DNA from: Demequina salsinemoris
GTDB taxonomy: Bacteria > Actinomycetota > Actinomycetes > Actinomycetales > Demequinaceae
Reading direction: 5' to 3'
DNA: 64,000 nucleotides
Assembly (NCBI RefSeq): GCF_000974805.1
Contig: NZ_BBQZ01000001.1
Span: 310,001-374,000, forward strand
In this document: one piece after another, positions 45,407-55,765 of the stretch
How the letters are laid out: each line of letters opens with the position of its first letter
Numbering within the stretch: the first letter of the stretch is position 1
Notes under the pieces: model-generated
The model's input: only the letters and a program-made list of their open reading frames with translations
Told to the model about the DNA's origin: nothing
Databases searched by the model: none
Translations under genes and position numbers: made by a program

Positions 45407-45744
45407 TGGCGAAGATCAAGAAGGGCGACCTCGTGGTCGTCATCGCCGGACGCGACCGTGGCCAGCAGGGCCGCGTGCTCGAGGTCCACACCGAGACCGA
45501 CCGCGTGGTCGTCGAGGGCGTCCAGCGTGTCACCAAGCACATCAAGCCGGGCACCCGCCGCGACAACCAGCAGGGCGGCCTCGTGACCGTCGAGGCTCCG
45601 ATCCACATCTCCAACGTGATGCTCGTGGACCCGGAGACCAAGCAGGGCACGCGCGTGGGCTACCGCACCGAAGAGGTCGAGCGTGACGGCGTCAAGCGCG
45701 AGGTTCGCGTGCGCGTCGCCAAGCGTTCGGGGAAGGACGTCTGA
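45406..45744 (+). CDS. rplX: Ribosomal protein uL24
   Basis: A 112-residue L24 starting [20 protein letters not shown] (KOW motif), followed by [25 protein letters not shown] and later [29 protein letters not shown] sequence. An early 50S assembly protein near the exit tunnel. One-base overlaps with rplN and rplE on both sides. Confidence 0.97.
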   Translation: MAKIKKGDLVVVIAGRDRGQQGRVLEVHTETDRVVVEGVQRVTKHIKPGTRRDNQQGGLVTVEAPIHISNVMLVDPETKQGTRVGYRTEEVERDGVKREVRVRVAKRSGKDV

Positions 45745-46307
45745 TGGCCGAGACCACCAGCACGCTGCCGCGTCTCAAGGAGAAGTACCGCGGTGACATC
45801 ATCGCGGCCCTCCGCGAGGAGTTCGGCTACGAGAACATCAACCAGGTTCCCGGTCTGACCAAGATCGTGGTCAACATGGGTGTGGGCGAGGCCGCCAAGG
45901 ACTCGAAGCTCATCACCGGTGCGATCGCGGACCTCACGGCCATCACCGGCCAGAAGCCGCAGGTCACCAAGGCCCGCAAGTCCATCGCGCAGTTCAAGCT
46001 GCGTGAGGGCCAGGAGATCGGCGCGCACGTCACGCTGCGCGGCGACCGCATGTGGGAGTTCCTCGACCGCCTGCTCTCGATCGCGCTTCCCCGTATCCGC
46101 GACTTCCGTGGCCTGAGCCCGAAGCAGTTCGACGGCAACGGCAACTACACCTTCGGTCTCAACGAGCAGTCGATGTTCCACGAGATCGACCAGGACAAGA
46201 TCGACCGCGTGCGCGGCATGGACATCACTGTGGTGACCACCGCGTCGACCGACGCCGAGGGCCGCTCGCTGCTGAAGCAGCTGGGCTTCCCGTTCAAGGA
46301 GAAGTAA
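45744..46307 (+). CDS. rplE: Ribosomal protein uL5
   Basis: A 187-residue L5 (start [20 protein letters not shown]), with [41 protein letters not shown] and [21 protein letters not shown] motif. It binds 5S rRNA in the 50S central protuberance. rpsN begins two bases after the stop. Confidence 0.97.
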   Translation: MAETTSTLPRLKEKYRGDIIAALREEFGYENINQVPGLTKIVVNMGVGEAAKDSKLITGAIADLTAITGQKPQVTKARKSIAQFKLREGQEIGAHVTLRGDRMWEFLDRLLSIALPRIRDFRGLSPKQFDGNGNYTFGLNEQSMFHEIDQDKIDRVRGMDITVVTTASTDAEGRSLLKQLGFPFKEK

Positions 46308-46309
46308 GC

Positions 46310-46495
46310 ATGGCGAAGACCGCGCTGAAGAACAAGGCGGCCGGCAAGCAGAAGTTCGCCGTCCGCGCCTACACCCGGTGCCAGAAGTGCGGTCGTCCGC
46401 ACTCGGTGTACCGCAAGTTCGGCCTGTGCCGTGTGTGCTTCCGTGAGATGGCGCACGCGGGCGAGCTGCCGGGTATCACCAAGAGCAGCTGGTAA
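46310..46495 (+). CDS. rpsN: Ribosomal protein uS14, zinc-binding (C+) type
   Basis: A 61-residue S14 with four zinc cysteines: CQKC near residues 24-27 and CRVC near 40-43. The short zinc-binding form (about 61 residues) is the one found in the spc operon of Actinobacteria; the longer C- form sits elsewhere under zinc limitation control. It begins [20 protein letters not shown], an extra Lys-rich leader. Sits between rplE and rpsH. Confidence 0.96.
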   Translation: MAKTALKNKAAGKQKFAVRAYTRCQKCGRPHSVYRKFGLCRVCFREMAHAGELPGITKSSW

Positions 46496-46554
46496 CTACT
46501 ACGTCGCAGGTCCGTCGGTAGACGGAAACCACGGCGAGGAAGAGTGATTCACTC

Positions 46555-46953
46555 ATGACGATGACTGACCCCATCGCAGACATGCTGACGCGTCTGCGCA
46601 ACGCCAACACGGCGTACCACGACACTGTGTCGATGCCGCACTCGAAGCTCAAGGCGAACATCGCCACGATCCTCGAGTCGGAGGGCTACATCGCCGGCTC
46701 GAGCGTCGAGGACGCCGAGGTCGGCAAGACCCTGACCCTGACCCTCAAGTACGGCAACGGCCGCGAGCGTGCGCTCGCCGGCGTCCGCCGCATCTCGAAG
46801 CCCGGCCTCCGCGTGTACGCGAAGTCCACCAACCTGCCGAAGGTTCTCGGCGGGCTCGGCGTCGCGATTCTGTCCACCTCCTCCGGTCTCCTGACCGACC
46901 GCGAGGCTGAGAAGAAGGGCGTCGGCGGCGAGGTCGTCGCCTACGTCTGGTAA
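46555..46953 (+). CDS. rpsH: Ribosomal protein uS8
   Basis: A 132-residue S8 ([20 protein letters not shown]). The C-terminal RNA-binding [26 protein letters not shown] is conserved. S8 is a primary 16S binder and in E. coli represses the spc operon. The 59-base spacer ahead of it contains a GTCGCAGGTC-type run and no clear hairpin. Confidence 0.97.
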   Translation: MTMTDPIADMLTRLRNANTAYHDTVSMPHSKLKANIATILESEGYIAGSSVEDAEVGKTLTLTLKYGNGRERALAGVRRISKPGLRVYAKSTNLPKVLGGLGVAILSTSSGLLTDREAEKKGVGGEVVAYVW

Positions 46954-46974
46954 CCGGAAAGGAGAACTGAAACT

Positions 46975-47511
46975 ATGTCGCGTATCGGCAAGTACCCCGT
47001 TCCGGTTCCCGCCGGAGTGGACGTCACCATTGACGGCGCTGCGATCACGGTCAAGGGCCCTAAGGGCTCGCTCGACCTGAACGTCGCCTCTCCCATCACC
47101 GTCGCGCAGGGCGCTGACGGCATCGAGGTCAGCCGCCCCGACGACGAGCGTGTCTCGAAGTCGCTGCACGGCCTCACCCGCACGCTCATCGCCAACATGG
47201 TGCAGGGCGTCACCGAGGGCTACGAGAAGAAGCTCGAGATCGTCGGCACGGGTTACCGCGTCGCGCTCAAGGGCCAGGACCTCGAGTTCGCGCTCGGCTT
47301 CTCGCACCCCGTCGTCGTGAACCCCCCGGAGGGCATCACGTTCGCCGTGGAGTCCCCGACGAAGTTCTCGGTCGCGGGCATCAGCAAGCAGCAGGTCGGC
47401 GAGGTCGCTGCGAACATCCGCAAGATCCGCAAGCCGGAGCCCTACAAGGGCAAGGGTGTCCGCTACGCGGGCGAGCAGGTCCGTCGCAAGGCCGGAAAGA
47501 CGGGTAAGTAA
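46975..47511 (+). CDS. rplF: Ribosomal protein uL6
   Basis: A 178-residue L6 starting [21 protein letters not shown], with the duplicated fold and the C-terminal signature [20 protein letters not shown]. It sits at the factor-binding stalk base by the sarcin-ricin loop. GGAAAGGAG precedes the ATG; rplR follows after three bases. Confidence 0.97.
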   Translation: MSRIGKYPVPVPAGVDVTIDGAAITVKGPKGSLDLNVASPITVAQGADGIEVSRPDDERVSKSLHGLTRTLIANMVQGVTEGYEKKLEIVGTGYRVALKGQDLEFALGFSHPVVVNPPEGITFAVESPTKFSVAGISKQQVGEVAANIRKIRKPEPYKGKGVRYAGEQVRRKAGKTGK

Positions 47512-47514
47512 GCC

Positions 47515-47886
47515 ATGGGTATCACTGTTCAGGGCAAGGGCAAGGCGATCGCGCGCAAGCGCCGTCACTTCCGCCTGCGCAAGAAGATCTCGGGCACCAC
47601 GGCGCGTCCGCGTCTGGTCGTGACCCGCTCGTCGCGTCACATGTTCGCGCAGGTCGTGGACGACACCGTCGGCAAGACCCTCGCGTCCGCCTCGACGATG
47701 GAGGCCGACGTCCGCAAGCTCGACGGCGACAAGACCGCCAAGGCTGCCAAGGTCGGCGAGCTCGTCGCCGAGCGCGCGAAGGCTGCCGGCATCGAGGCTG
47801 TCGTGTTCGACCGTGGCGGCAACAAGTACCACGGCCGCGTCGCAGCGGTGGCCGACGGCGCCCGAGAGGGCGGCCTGGCCCTCTAG
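47515..47886 (+). CDS. rplR: Ribosomal protein uL18
   Basis: A 123-residue L18 ([20 protein letters not shown]). It has [29 protein letters not shown] and ends [28 protein letters not shown]18 binds 5S rRNA with L5. Between rplF and rpsE. Confidence 0.96.
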   Translation: MGITVQGKGKAIARKRRHFRLRKKISGTTARPRLVVTRSSRHMFAQVVDDTVGKTLASASTMEADVRKLDGDKTAKAAKVGELVAERAKAAGIEAVVFDRGGNKYHGRVAAVADGAREGGLAL

Positions 47887-47910
47887 GGCCGGACCGGTTA
47901 GGAAAGAGAT

Positions 47911-48480
47911 ATGGCTGAGAACAACAACGGCCGTCGCAGCAACCGCCGCGACAGCGAGCCGGACAACAAGTTCCTCGAGCGCGTCGTCACGATCAACCGC
48001 GTGTCCAAGGTCGTCAAGGGCGGCCGTCGCTTCAGCTTCACGGCGCTCGTCGTCGTGGGCGACGGCGAGGGCAACGTCGGCATCGGCTACGGCAAGGCGA
48101 AGGAGGTGCCGGCCGCCATCTCGAAGGGTGTCGAGGAGGCCAAGCGCAACTTCTTCCGCGTGCCCCGCATCCAGGGCACCATCCCGCACGCCGTGCAGGG
48201 TGAGGCCGCCGCGGGCGTCGTGTTCCTTCGTCCCGCGTCGCCGGGTACCGGTGTGATCGCCGGTGGACCGGTGCGCGCCGTCCTGGAGTGCGCTGGCATC
48301 CACGACGTGCTGAGCAAGTCGCTCGGCTCGTCGAACGCCATCAACATCGTCCACGCGACCGTCGACGCCCTCAAGCGCCTCGAGCGCCCCGAGGCCGTCG
48401 CGGCCCGTCGCGGCAAGTCCGTGGAGGACGTGGCCCCGGCCGCGATGCTCCGCGCCCAGGCAGCGGGGGTGGCGCACTGA
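47911..48480 (+). CDS. rpsE: Ribosomal protein uS5
   Basis: A 189-residue S5 starting [21 protein letters not shown]; the first 20 residues are a hydrophilic extension. The dsRBD-like domain is at [48 protein letters not shown], and the C-terminal domain follows with [21 protein letters not shown]5 acts in decoding fidelity and lines the mRNA entry. The stop overlaps rpmD by one base. Confidence 0.97.
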   Translation: MAENNNGRRSNRRDSEPDNKFLERVVTINRVSKVVKGGRRFSFTALVVVGDGEGNVGIGYGKAKEVPAAISKGVEEAKRNFFRVPRIQGTIPHAVQGEAAAGVVFLRPASPGTGVIAGGPVRAVLECAGIHDVLSKSLGSSNAINIVHATVDALKRLERPEAVAARRGKSVEDVAPAAMLRAQAAGVAH

Positions 48481-48662
48481 TGGCACGCCTCAAGGTCGTT
48501 CAGAAGAAGTCCACGATCGGTACCAAGCCGCAGCACCGTGAGACCATGCGTTCGCTCGGTCTCAAGCGCATCGGCGACATCGTCGTGAAGGAGGACCGTC
48601 CCGAGATCCGTGGGATGGTCAAGGCGGTGGACCACCTGGTCTCCGTCGAGGAGGTTGAGTGA
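48480..48662 (+). CDS. rpmD: Ribosomal protein uL30
   Basis: A 60-residue L30: [20 protein letters not shown], then [19 protein letters not shown] and [19 protein letters not shown]. The [19 protein letters not shown] pattern is the L30 signature. The ATG overlaps the rpsE stop (TGATG), and its stop overlaps rplO the same way. Confidence 0.96.
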   Translation: MARLKVVQKKSTIGTKPQHRETMRSLGLKRIGDIVVKEDRPEIRGMVKAVDHLVSVEEVE

Positions 48663-49297
48663 TGGCTGACGAGACGACGGAGCCCAAGAAGGCTCCCGCC
48701 AAGAAGCCTGCTGCCAAGAAGCCGGCCGCTGAGAAGGCGACCACGGCCAAGTCCACGACCGCCAAGGCGACGGCTGCCAAGAAGCCTGCCGCCAAGAAGG
48801 CGACCGCGGCCAAGGCCGAGGCTCCCAAGGCTGAGGCCAAGGTGGAGAAGGTCTCGACCCTGAAGATGCACCACCTGCGTCCTGCCGAGGGCTCGCACAC
48901 CAAGAAGACCCGTGTGGGTCGTGGTGAGGCGTCCAAGGGCAAGACCGCGGGTCGTGGAACCAAGGGAACGGGTGCCCGTTACCAGGTTCCCGAGGCGTTC
49001 GAGGGCGGCCAGACCCCGCTTCACATGCGCATCCCGAAGCTGCGTGGCTTCAAGAGCCCGTTCAAGATCACGTACCAGGTCGTGAACGTGTCGCAGATCG
49101 CGGAGCTGTTCCCGAAGGGTGGCGACGTCAGCAAGGCTGACCTCGTCGCCAAGGGTGCGGTCCGCAAGAACCAGCCCGTCAAGGTGCTGGGCAACGGCGA
49201 CATCGCCGTCAAGGTGACGCTGGTCGACGCGGACAAGGTCTCCGAGTCCGCCAAGGCCAAGATCGAGGCGGCCGGCGGCTCGGTCGCCCAGGGCTAA
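48662..49297 (+). CDS. rplO: Ribosomal protein uL15 with histone-like N-terminal extension
   Basis: A 211-residue L15. About 65 N-terminal residues are a Lys/Ala/Pro tail with repeated KKPAAKKP and KKATAAK units, resembling histone H1-type tails. The normal L15 starts near [20 protein letters not shown] and continues [17 protein letters not shown] and [23 protein letters not shown]15 is a 50S assembly protein. The ATG at 48662 overlaps the rpmD stop (TGATG); the GTG just before, at 48659, is less likely. A strong hairpin follows the stop. Confidence 0.95.
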   Translation: MADETTEPKKAPAKKPAAKKPAAEKATTAKSTTAKATAAKKPAAKKATAAKAEAPKAEAKVEKVSTLKMHHLRPAEGSHTKKTRVGRGEASKGKTAGRGTKGTGARYQVPEAFEGGQTPLHMRIPKLRGFKSPFKITYQVVNVSQIAELFPKGGDVSKADLVAKGAVRKNQPVKVLGNGDIAVKVTLVDADKVSESAKAKIEAAGGSVAQG

Positions 49298-49302
49298 ACT
49301 CG

Positions 49303-49338
49303 GACGCGGGCCCGCTCCTCGAGCAGCGGGCCCGCGTC
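49303..49338 (+). terminator. Strong hairpin between rplO and secY
   Basis: GACGCGGGCCCGCT (49303-49316) and AGCGGGCCCGCGTC (49325-49338) are 14-base perfect arms around an 8-base loop. TTGCTCTTT follows. It suggests partial termination before secY. Confidence 0.75.
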
Positions 49339-49381
49339 TTGCTCTTTCCCCCTGCATCTGACGTCACGACACGGAGGACAA

Positions 49382-50676
<1,295 letters not shown>

Positions 50677-50677
<1 letters not shown>

Positions 50678-51243
50678 TGCGAGCAGTACTCCTCGGACCT
50701 CCCGGTGCGGGCAAGGGCACTCAGGCGGCCCTTCTGGCGGAGCGGTGGGGCATCCCCACCATCTCCACCGGCGATATCTTCCGCGCCAACATCAAGGGTC
50801 AGACAGAGCTGGGCCGCAAGGCGCAGGAGTACACCAACGCCGGCACGCTCGTCCCGGACGAGATCACGAACGCGATGGTCCGCGACCGGCTCGCCCAGGA
50901 CGACGTGGTGGACGGCTTCCTGCTGGACGGCTACCCGCGCAACCCCGACCAGGCCGTCGAGCTCGACTCGATGCTGGCTGATCTGGGCGTGGAGCTGAAC
51001 GCGGCGATCGAGATCACCGCGGACTCCGAGGTCGTCATCGAGCGTCTGCTCAAGCGCGCCGAGATCGAGGGCCGTGCGGACGACACCGAGCCCGTCATCC
51101 GCAAGCGTCTCGAGGTCTACGCGACCTCGACCGCACCGCTCACCGCCTTCTACGCCGGCCGTGGCCTGCTCGTGCAGGCCGACGGCATCGGCGAGGTCGC
51201 CGAGGTCACCGAGCGCATCGTCGGAGCCGTCGAGGCTCACTGA
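50677..51243 (+). CDS. adk: Adenylate kinase
   Basis: A 188-residue adenylate kinase: P-loop LGPPGAGKGTQA (7-15), TISTGDIFRANI, DGFLLDGYPRNPDQA, then a short LID (RAEIEGRADDTEPVIRKRL) without zinc cysteines. It interconverts 2 ADP and ATP + AMP. It is the short-LID form usual in Actinobacteria. The ATG overlaps the secY stop. Confidence 0.98.
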
Positions 51244-51268
51244 GCCGGGCGTTCCACGGACCCTTCGT

Positions 51269-52078
51269 ATGGCCGACAAGATCGAGTACAAGACTCGCGA
51301 GCAGATGCGCGTCATGGCTCGAGCCGGTCTGGTGGTGGAGGCTGCTCTGGCGGCTGCCAGAGCCGCAGCTGTGGCGGGTGCGACCACGCGAGACGTGGAT
51401 GCCGCAGCCGCCGCAGTCATCGCTGCGGGCGGCGCGACATCCAACTTCCTCGGCTACTACGGCTTCCCGGCGTCGAGCTGCGTGTCCGTGAATGACGAGG
51501 TGGTGCACGGCATCCCCGGCGATCGCGTGCTCGAGGAGGGCGATCTCGTCTCGATCGACTGTGGCGCGATCATCGAGGGCTGGCACGGTGACTCCGCCGT
51601 GAGCCTCTCCGTGGGGCAGCCGGCAGGGGAGCGCGACACCGAGCTGATCGCTCGGACGCGCGAGGCTCTCTGGGCTGGCATCGCGGCCCTCGCGACCGCG
51701 AAGCGGCTCGACGAGGTCTCGGGTGCTATCGAGGACGTCGCGATCGACGCAGGCTTCCACCCCATCGACGGCTACGTCGGCCACGGCATCGGAACCGCTA
51801 TGCATCAGGCGCCGGATGTCCTGAACTACCGCACGCGCGGGCGTCATCCCAGGGTGAGGCCCGGCATGTGCGTCGCGATCGAGCCCATGTTCGTGATCGG
51901 CACCGCCGACAGCGATGTGCTCGCGGACGAGTGGACCGTCGTGTCGGCCGACGGATCGCGCGCCGCTCACTGGGAGCACTCCATCGCAGTTCACGACGAT
52001 GGCATCTGGGTGCTGACCGCCACCGACGGGGGAGCAGCCGACCTCGAGCCGTACGGGATCGTCCCGGTACGCCCGTGA
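51269..52078 (+). CDS. map: Methionine aminopeptidase, type I
   Basis: A 269-residue MAP. It begins MADKIEYKTREQMRVMARAG and has metal ligands in the pattern VSIDCGAIIEGWHGDSAVS (Asp pair), GYVGHGIGTAMHQAPDVLNY (His) and CVAIEPMFVIG (Glu), with a final Glu in AAHWEHSIAVHDDGI. It removes the initiator Met from nascent proteins. No N-terminal zinc finger, as in the short type. The ATG at 51269 follows adk by 25 bases. A weak start, no strong Shine-Dalgarno. Confidence 0.95.
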   Translation: MADKIEYKTREQMRVMARAGLVVEAALAAARAAAVAGATTRDVDAAAAAVIAAGGATSNFLGYYGFPASSCVSVNDEVVHGIPGDRVLEEGDLVSIDCGAIIEGWHGDSAVSLSVGQPAGERDTELIARTREALWAGIAALATAKRLDEVSGAIEDVAIDAGFHPIDGYVGHGIGTAMHQAPDVLNYRTRGRHPRVRPGMCVAIEPMFVIGTADSDVLADEWTVVSADGSRAAHWEHSIAVHDDGIWVLTATDGGAADLEPYGIVPVRP

Positions 52079-52157
52079 CCTCGGCGTCGCTCGACCATCG
52101 CGACGCACGAGACCCTCACCACAGTCCTTCGCGTTCCCGCGAATGCGAATCACACCC

Positions 52158-52186
52158 TTGTCGTTCGTCGCGTGTGCCCGTACGGT
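52158..52186 (+). promoter_or_regulatory. Promoter ahead of LRV-like protein 1
   Basis: TTGTCG (52158-52163), exactly 17 bases, TACGGT (52181-52186). It is a good housekeeping-type promoter about 75 bases ahead of the gene at 52261. Confidence 0.65.
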
Positions 52187-52260
52187 GGGGCACTACGTGC
52201 CGGACCCCGCCGCACGCCCCGCGCTGCGACAGAGGCCGGCCATGCGCGGGAGGGGAACAC

Positions 52261-52767
52261 ATGGCCAGGGGCTTCAACTATGCGCCAGGCGCGAGCGCGG
52301 AGGTCGCGCAGGCGCAGGAGACGGATCTCGACCGGGAGCAGCTCGTCGCGTTCGCGTCGTCGCGCAACCCGGTGGTCCGGGAACGGGTCGCAGAACGGCA
52401 GGATCTGCCGATCTCGGTGACCGTGACGCTCGCTCATGATTCGACGACCGACGTGCGGCTCGCGCTGGCCGCGAATCCCGCGGTGTCAGAGGCTATCCTC
52501 GAGCACCTCGCGGGAGACCGCCAGAGGGCGGTCGTGATCGCCGTCGCGCGCAACCCGCGCGCCTCCGACGAGCTGCTCGCACGTCTCGAGGAGCATCGAC
52601 GTCCCGAGGTGCGTGCTGCGGCACGCGAGACTCGTGACCGCACCGCGGCCCCAGTCACGGCGGCTTCGGCTCCGAAGCAGGAACGCCCCTCCTTGATCTT
52701 CGCGACGGTGACGGAGGACCCCGGTCCGCCAGCGTCCGATCCCACGCCGTCGGAGACGCACGGCTGA
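52261..52767 (+). CDS. LRV/HEAT-like repeat protein 1
   Basis: A 168-residue protein, ATG with GGGAGGGG upstream. About residues 24-125 are built of roughly 24-residue helical units with recurring VRERVAERQDLPISVTVTLA, VRLALAANPAVSEAILEHLA, AVVIAVARNPRASDELLARLE and VRAAARE. This matches the variant leucine-rich repeat (LRV) or HEAT-like pattern; there is no signal peptide or membrane segment. The C terminus is Pro/Ser-rich. Function unknown. It is the first of four tandem relatives between map and infA. Confidence 0.75.
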   Translation: MARGFNYAPGASAEVAQAQETDLDREQLVAFASSRNPVVRERVAERQDLPISVTVTLAHDSTTDVRLALAANPAVSEAILEHLAGDRQRAVVIAVARNPRASDELLARLEEHRRPEVRAAARETRDRTAAPVTAASAPKQERPSLIFATVTEDPGPPASDPTPSETHG

Positions 52768-52781
52768 AACCGCAACCAAGA

Positions 52782-52807
52782 GCGGTGCTCCGCGAGAGGA
52801 GCACCGC
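52782..52807 (+). terminator. Hairpin between LRV-like genes 1 and 2
   Basis: GCGGTGCTCC, loop GCGAGA, GGAGCACCGC: 10-base perfect arms. It could terminate or attenuate transcription into the next gene. Confidence 0.6.
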
Positions 52808-52831
52808 CGCTACGAAGGATTCGACACCACC

Positions 52832-53137
52832 ATGGCCATCTCGTTCGCCCGTTCCAAGCGTGAGGACCTCGCGCGCGCCCTCGACCCGAGCACGGTGCCC
52901 GGTGATCTCGTGACGCTCGCGATGCACAAGAACGATGCGGTGCGGGTCGCTGTCGCGTCCCGCCCCGACTGCCCGATGGCGACGATGGTCCTGCTCGCGC
53001 AGGACAAGGATGCCGACGTGCTCGAGGCGCTGGTGTACAACGAGTCGGCGAGCGAGTCCGTCCTGCAGATGCTCGCCGACACCCGTCGCGGTGCGATCCG
53101 CGCCGTCGCACGCCAGCGGCTCGGTCTGCCCTCGTAA
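52832..53137 (+). CDS. LRV/HEAT-like repeat protein 2
   Basis: A 101-residue protein starting MAISFARSKREDLARALDPS. Two to three repeat units: AVRVAVASRPDCPMATMVLLAQ, then DVLEALVYNESASESVLQMLA and RGAIRAVARQRLG. It has the RPDCP motif, as protein 3 does. No signal peptide. It is the shortest of the four and could be a single-module form. AAGGA precedes the ATG. Confidence 0.75.
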   Translation: MAISFARSKREDLARALDPSTVPGDLVTLAMHKNDAVRVAVASRPDCPMATMVLLAQDKDADVLEALVYNESASESVLQMLADTRRGAIRAVARQRLGLPS

Positions 53138-53144
53138 CCAGCCG

Positions 53145-53160
53145 TGTGATGTCCGTCACA
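53145..53160 (+). promoter_or_regulatory. Perfect CRP/GlxR-type site
   Basis: TGTGA, six bases (TGTCCG), TCACA. This is a perfect TGTGA-N6-TCACA site as bound by CRP-family regulators, including actinobacterial GlxR/CRP with cAMP. It lies between LRV proteins 2 and 3, about 110 bases ahead of protein 3. The regulator gene is not in the window. Confidence 0.65.
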
Positions 53161-53269
53161 TGTGGACGGACCGCCACGACTTCGCCACCTGACGTTCACT
53201 CACGATCACTAGCGTCGCCGACAGGATCCCGTCCCCGACGACGGGAGCGCTGAGGGGAAGCAGGTGGCG

Positions 53270-53941
53270 ATGTCCCAGGAGGAGAGGGCCTGGTCGCGCA
53301 CGTTGGTGGCAAGCACCGGCGTCGCGCTCGATCACGCCGAGAGGCCGGCCGGACCGAGCCACGAATGGCTCGAGGCGGGTGCCGCGGATCTCGACCGCCC
53401 GCGTCTCCTGACGTTCGCGGCTCATCGCGACGCGCGCATCCGCGAGACGATCGCGCTCAGGCCCGACTGCCCGATGGGTGTGCTCGCGACGCTCGCGTTC
53501 GACAGCGACCGCACGGTCCGGAGGGCCGTCGCCGCGAGCCCGCGCATGGCGTCCGCGATCGCGGACGCATTGGCGACCGATCGCGATCAGGAGGTCCTCA
53601 AGGCCCTCGCCCGGAACCCGCTCACGGACGAGGAGACCCTCCGCCGGCTCGAGGGGCATCGGCGCTCGGAGGTCAGGAGGATCGCTCGCCAGGCACTCGC
53701 TGTGCGGCAGTCGACGCCTCGCGAAGCCACGGTCCAGACCGCCCGGGTGGAGGTGTCTGTGCCTCTTGAGCTTCGCGACCGGTGGAGCCCTGCGAGCGCT
53801 GAGTCGAGCCCCAGCAGGGAACGGACCGCGTCGCGTTTCTACGCGCCTCGGCCTGAGGTTCCCTCGCGCGCGCCCCGACCATCCGCCGCCCCTTCGAAGC
53901 CCGAGACCCTGCAGGCATACTTCATCCCGACCAACAGCTGA
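53270..53941 (+). CDS. LRV/HEAT-like repeat protein 3
   Basis: A 223-residue protein. Repeat units span about residues 35-150: RIRETIALRPDCPMGVLATLA, TVRRAVAASPRMASAIADALA, EVLKALARNPLTDEETLRRLE and EVRRIARQALA. After about 155 comes a Ser/Pro/Arg-rich tail. I choose the ATG at 53270 (AGGGGAAG nine bases upstream); a GTG at 53264 is in frame two codons earlier. The C-terminal tail ends TLQAYFIPTNS. No signal peptide. A CRP/GlxR-type site lies upstream. Confidence 0.75.
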   Translation: MSQEERAWSRTLVASTGVALDHAERPAGPSHEWLEAGAADLDRPRLLTFAAHRDARIRETIALRPDCPMGVLATLAFDSDRTVRRAVAASPRMASAIADALATDRDQEVLKALARNPLTDEETLRRLEGHRRSEVRRIARQALAVRQSTPREATVQTARVEVSVPLELRDRWSPASAESSPSRERTASRFYAPRPEVPSRAPRPSAAPSKPETLQAYFIPTNS

Positions 53942-53987
53942 GCCCCGGACCCGATCGGCCGCGCGAATCGTGGCATCGAGGGCAACG

Positions 53988-54003
53988 TGTCGCATTGTTC
54001 ACA
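53988..54003 (+). promoter_or_regulatory. Imperfect CRP/GlxR-type site
   Basis: TGTCG, six bases, TCACA, ahead of LRV protein 4 (start 54094). One half-site is consensus and the other differs at two positions. Paired with the perfect site at 53145 it suggests joint control of the array. Confidence 0.4.
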
Positions 54004-54093
54004 TACCTGGTCACGGGGCGTCCTGTCTCGTTACCATGTTTCGCACCGGGGCTGTGCCTCGGCACCTGGAGACCTGCGCAAGGGGAGCGTGAC

Positions 54094-55395
54094 ATGACGC
54101 AGCCGAGAGAACCGTTCCGAGGCTTCTCGCGGCAGCCCGACGGAGGACGTACCGATCGTGGCGTCGCGCTTCTCGACGTCGCGGCAGTGCGCGCCGCGAG
54201 AGCTCATCAGCCGAGCGCTTCCGCCCCCACCAGCGAGCTCCCGACGGTGTCAGCGAGCGTAAGCGCCGCGATCTCCGAAGCGGCCGCCCCGCTGAACGCC
54301 TCGATGCCGGCGCCGCCCTCGGTTCCCGCCGCGAGGAAGCCGAACCTCGCGATGCCCGCCCTCGATGTTCCCTCGCCGAGGCATGCGACACCGTCCACCG
54401 CCTCCGCCCTGAGCGCGCCTTCCGCGCTCACCGCCGCGGCCGCCCACCAGGTATCGGCACCGGCTTCTCCCTCGACGCCCGTCGAGGCACCGTTGCTTGC
54501 CAGCGCCCCGTCCGCGGCGACGGCGGGCGTGACTCACGATGCGCCCGAGCCGGCGGCGAGCGTCGAGCCCGAAGCCTCGAAGCCCGACCCTGCCGCCTTG
54601 ACGCCCGAGCCCGTCTCCTCCGCGCCCGAGCTTGCTCCCGTCGACAACGCCAAGACCGGTGCGCAAGCCGCCGAGCCCTCCTCCGAGCCCGAGCCCGAGG
54701 GCAGGCCAGAGCCCACCGCGCCGCGGAAGCGCGCCGCGCGGGCCGCATCGGGCGCCGCCGATCAGGGCGTCTCCTCGTTCGCCGAGGGATTCGAGGCCTA
54801 CGCGGCGGTCTCCGCGACGGTGACGCCCCCGACCGTCCCGCACCGCGAGCCCGACAGCGCGGGCGCATCGTCCCCGCCCGACGTGCAGCCGTCGGTCGCG
54901 CCGCAGGAGAGCGCGACGGTCGCGCCCGCGGCCGAGAAGCCTGCTGCTGTCGATCCCCGCCCCGCGCCTGAGACGATCGACGTGAGCGCGATCGTGCTCG
55001 ATGAGCCCGTCCTGCTGCACGGGGGCGAGATCATCCGACCGCGCACGATCGCGGCGACCGCCGCCGCGCCCGCGCCCGCTGCGCAGGCCACGGCGGAGCC
55101 CGCGAGGGACACCGGCGACGAGCTCGCGAAGGCCGCGGACCCCGCGACCGCGGGCCAGCAGCTGATGGCGCTCGCGACGCATCGCCAGGCCTCCGTGCGC
55201 GCCGCGGTCGCGGCGCGCCCCGACCTTCCGGCAACTGTGGTCATCTTCCTGAGCCGCGACCACTCGACCGACGTCCTCGCCGCCCTCCTGCGCAACGTGC
55301 GCGTGCCGGCGTCGACGGTCCGCTTCCTTGCGGATCACCGCGACCCGCGAATCGCCGATCTGGCGGTTCAGCGGCTTCGCAACGAGTTCCGGTAA
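54094..55395 (+). CDS. LRV/HEAT-like repeat protein 4 with long Pro/Ala/Glu-rich region
   Basis: A 433-residue protein. The N-terminal 350 residues are low-complexity Pro/Ala/Ser/Glu-rich, with several Ser/Pro and Glu/Pro blocks and no clear membrane helix. The C-terminal 80 residues carry the same repeats as proteins 1-3: [42 protein letters not shown] and [16 protein letters not shown] choose the ATG at 54094 (AGGGGAGC upstream). It may be a disordered scaffold with a terminal repeat domain; function unknown. The codon use is not obviously foreign. infA begins about 100 bases later with its own promoter. Confidence 0.7.
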   Translation: MTQPREPFRGFSRQPDGGRTDRGVALLDVAAVRAARAHQPSASAPTSELPTVSASVSAAISEAAAPLNASMPAPPSVPAARKPNLAMPALDVPSPRHATPSTASALSAPSALTAAAAHQVSAPASPSTPVEAPLLASAPSAATAGVTHDAPEPAASVEPEASKPDPAALTPEPVSSAPELAPVDNAKTGAQAAEPSSEPEPEGRPEPTAPRKRAARAASGAADQGVSSFAEGFEAYAAVSATVTPPTVPHREPDSAGASSPPDVQPSVAPQESATVAPAAEKPAAVDPRPAPETIDVSAIVLDEPVLLHGGEIIRPRTIAATAAAPAPAAQATAEPARDTGDELAKAADPATAGQQLMALATHRQASVRAAVAARPDLPATVVIFLSRDHSTDVLAALLRNVRVPASTVRFLADHRDPRIADLAVQRLRNEFR

Positions 55396-55406
55396 CATCT
55401 GCCGGC

Positions 55407-55435
55407 TTGTGGTCCCGGCCTCGCGGGACTATACT
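55407..55435 (+). promoter_or_regulatory. Promoter of infA
   Basis: TTGTGG (55407-55412), exactly 17 bases, TATACT (55430-55435). It is a strong match and restarts transcription for the alpha operon after the LRV array. Confidence 0.85.
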
Positions 55436-55496
55436 CGTCCGTCGGGCCATTTCTGTGTGCCCGAAGAAATCCTGTCCACCAAAGTTAGCGGAGTCC

Positions 55497-55718
55497 ATGG
55501 CTAAGAAAGACGGCGTCATCGAGGTCGAAGGCACCGTGGTCGAGGCATTGCCGAACGCGTCGTTCCGTGTGGAACTGACGAACGGTCACCTCGTCCTCGC
55601 CCACATCTCAGGCAAGATGCGCCAGCACTACATCCGAATCCTCCCCGAGGACCGTGTGGTGGTGGAGCTGAGCCCCTATGACCTGTCCCGCGGCCGGATC
55701 GTCTACCGCTACAAGTGA
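55497..55718 (+). CDS. infA: Translation initiation factor IF-1
   Basis: A 73-residue IF-1: [20 protein letters not shown], then [34 protein letters not shown] and [15 protein letters not shown]. Single S1-like OB fold, binding the A site at initiation. Usual size. Ahead of rpmJ in the standard order. Its own promoter lies about 60 bases before the ATG. Confidence 0.98.
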   Translation: MAKKDGVIEVEGTVVEALPNASFRVELTNGHLVLAHISGKMRQHYIRILPEDRVVVELSPYDLSRGRIVYRYK

Positions 55719-55765
55719 ACGTCGCCGCCGATTCCCGGTGGGGACCGACGGCGAAGGAAAGAACC

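Noticed and set aside
46549..48486. Long minus-strand open frame opposite rpsH-rpsE
   Set aside because: It lies entirely opposite conserved ribosomal genes and has a Leu/Asp/Arg/His-rich composition typical of antisense frames.
48659..48912. KKPAAKK repeats as a separate histone-like gene
   Set aside because: They are continuous in frame with L15, without a stop or new start.
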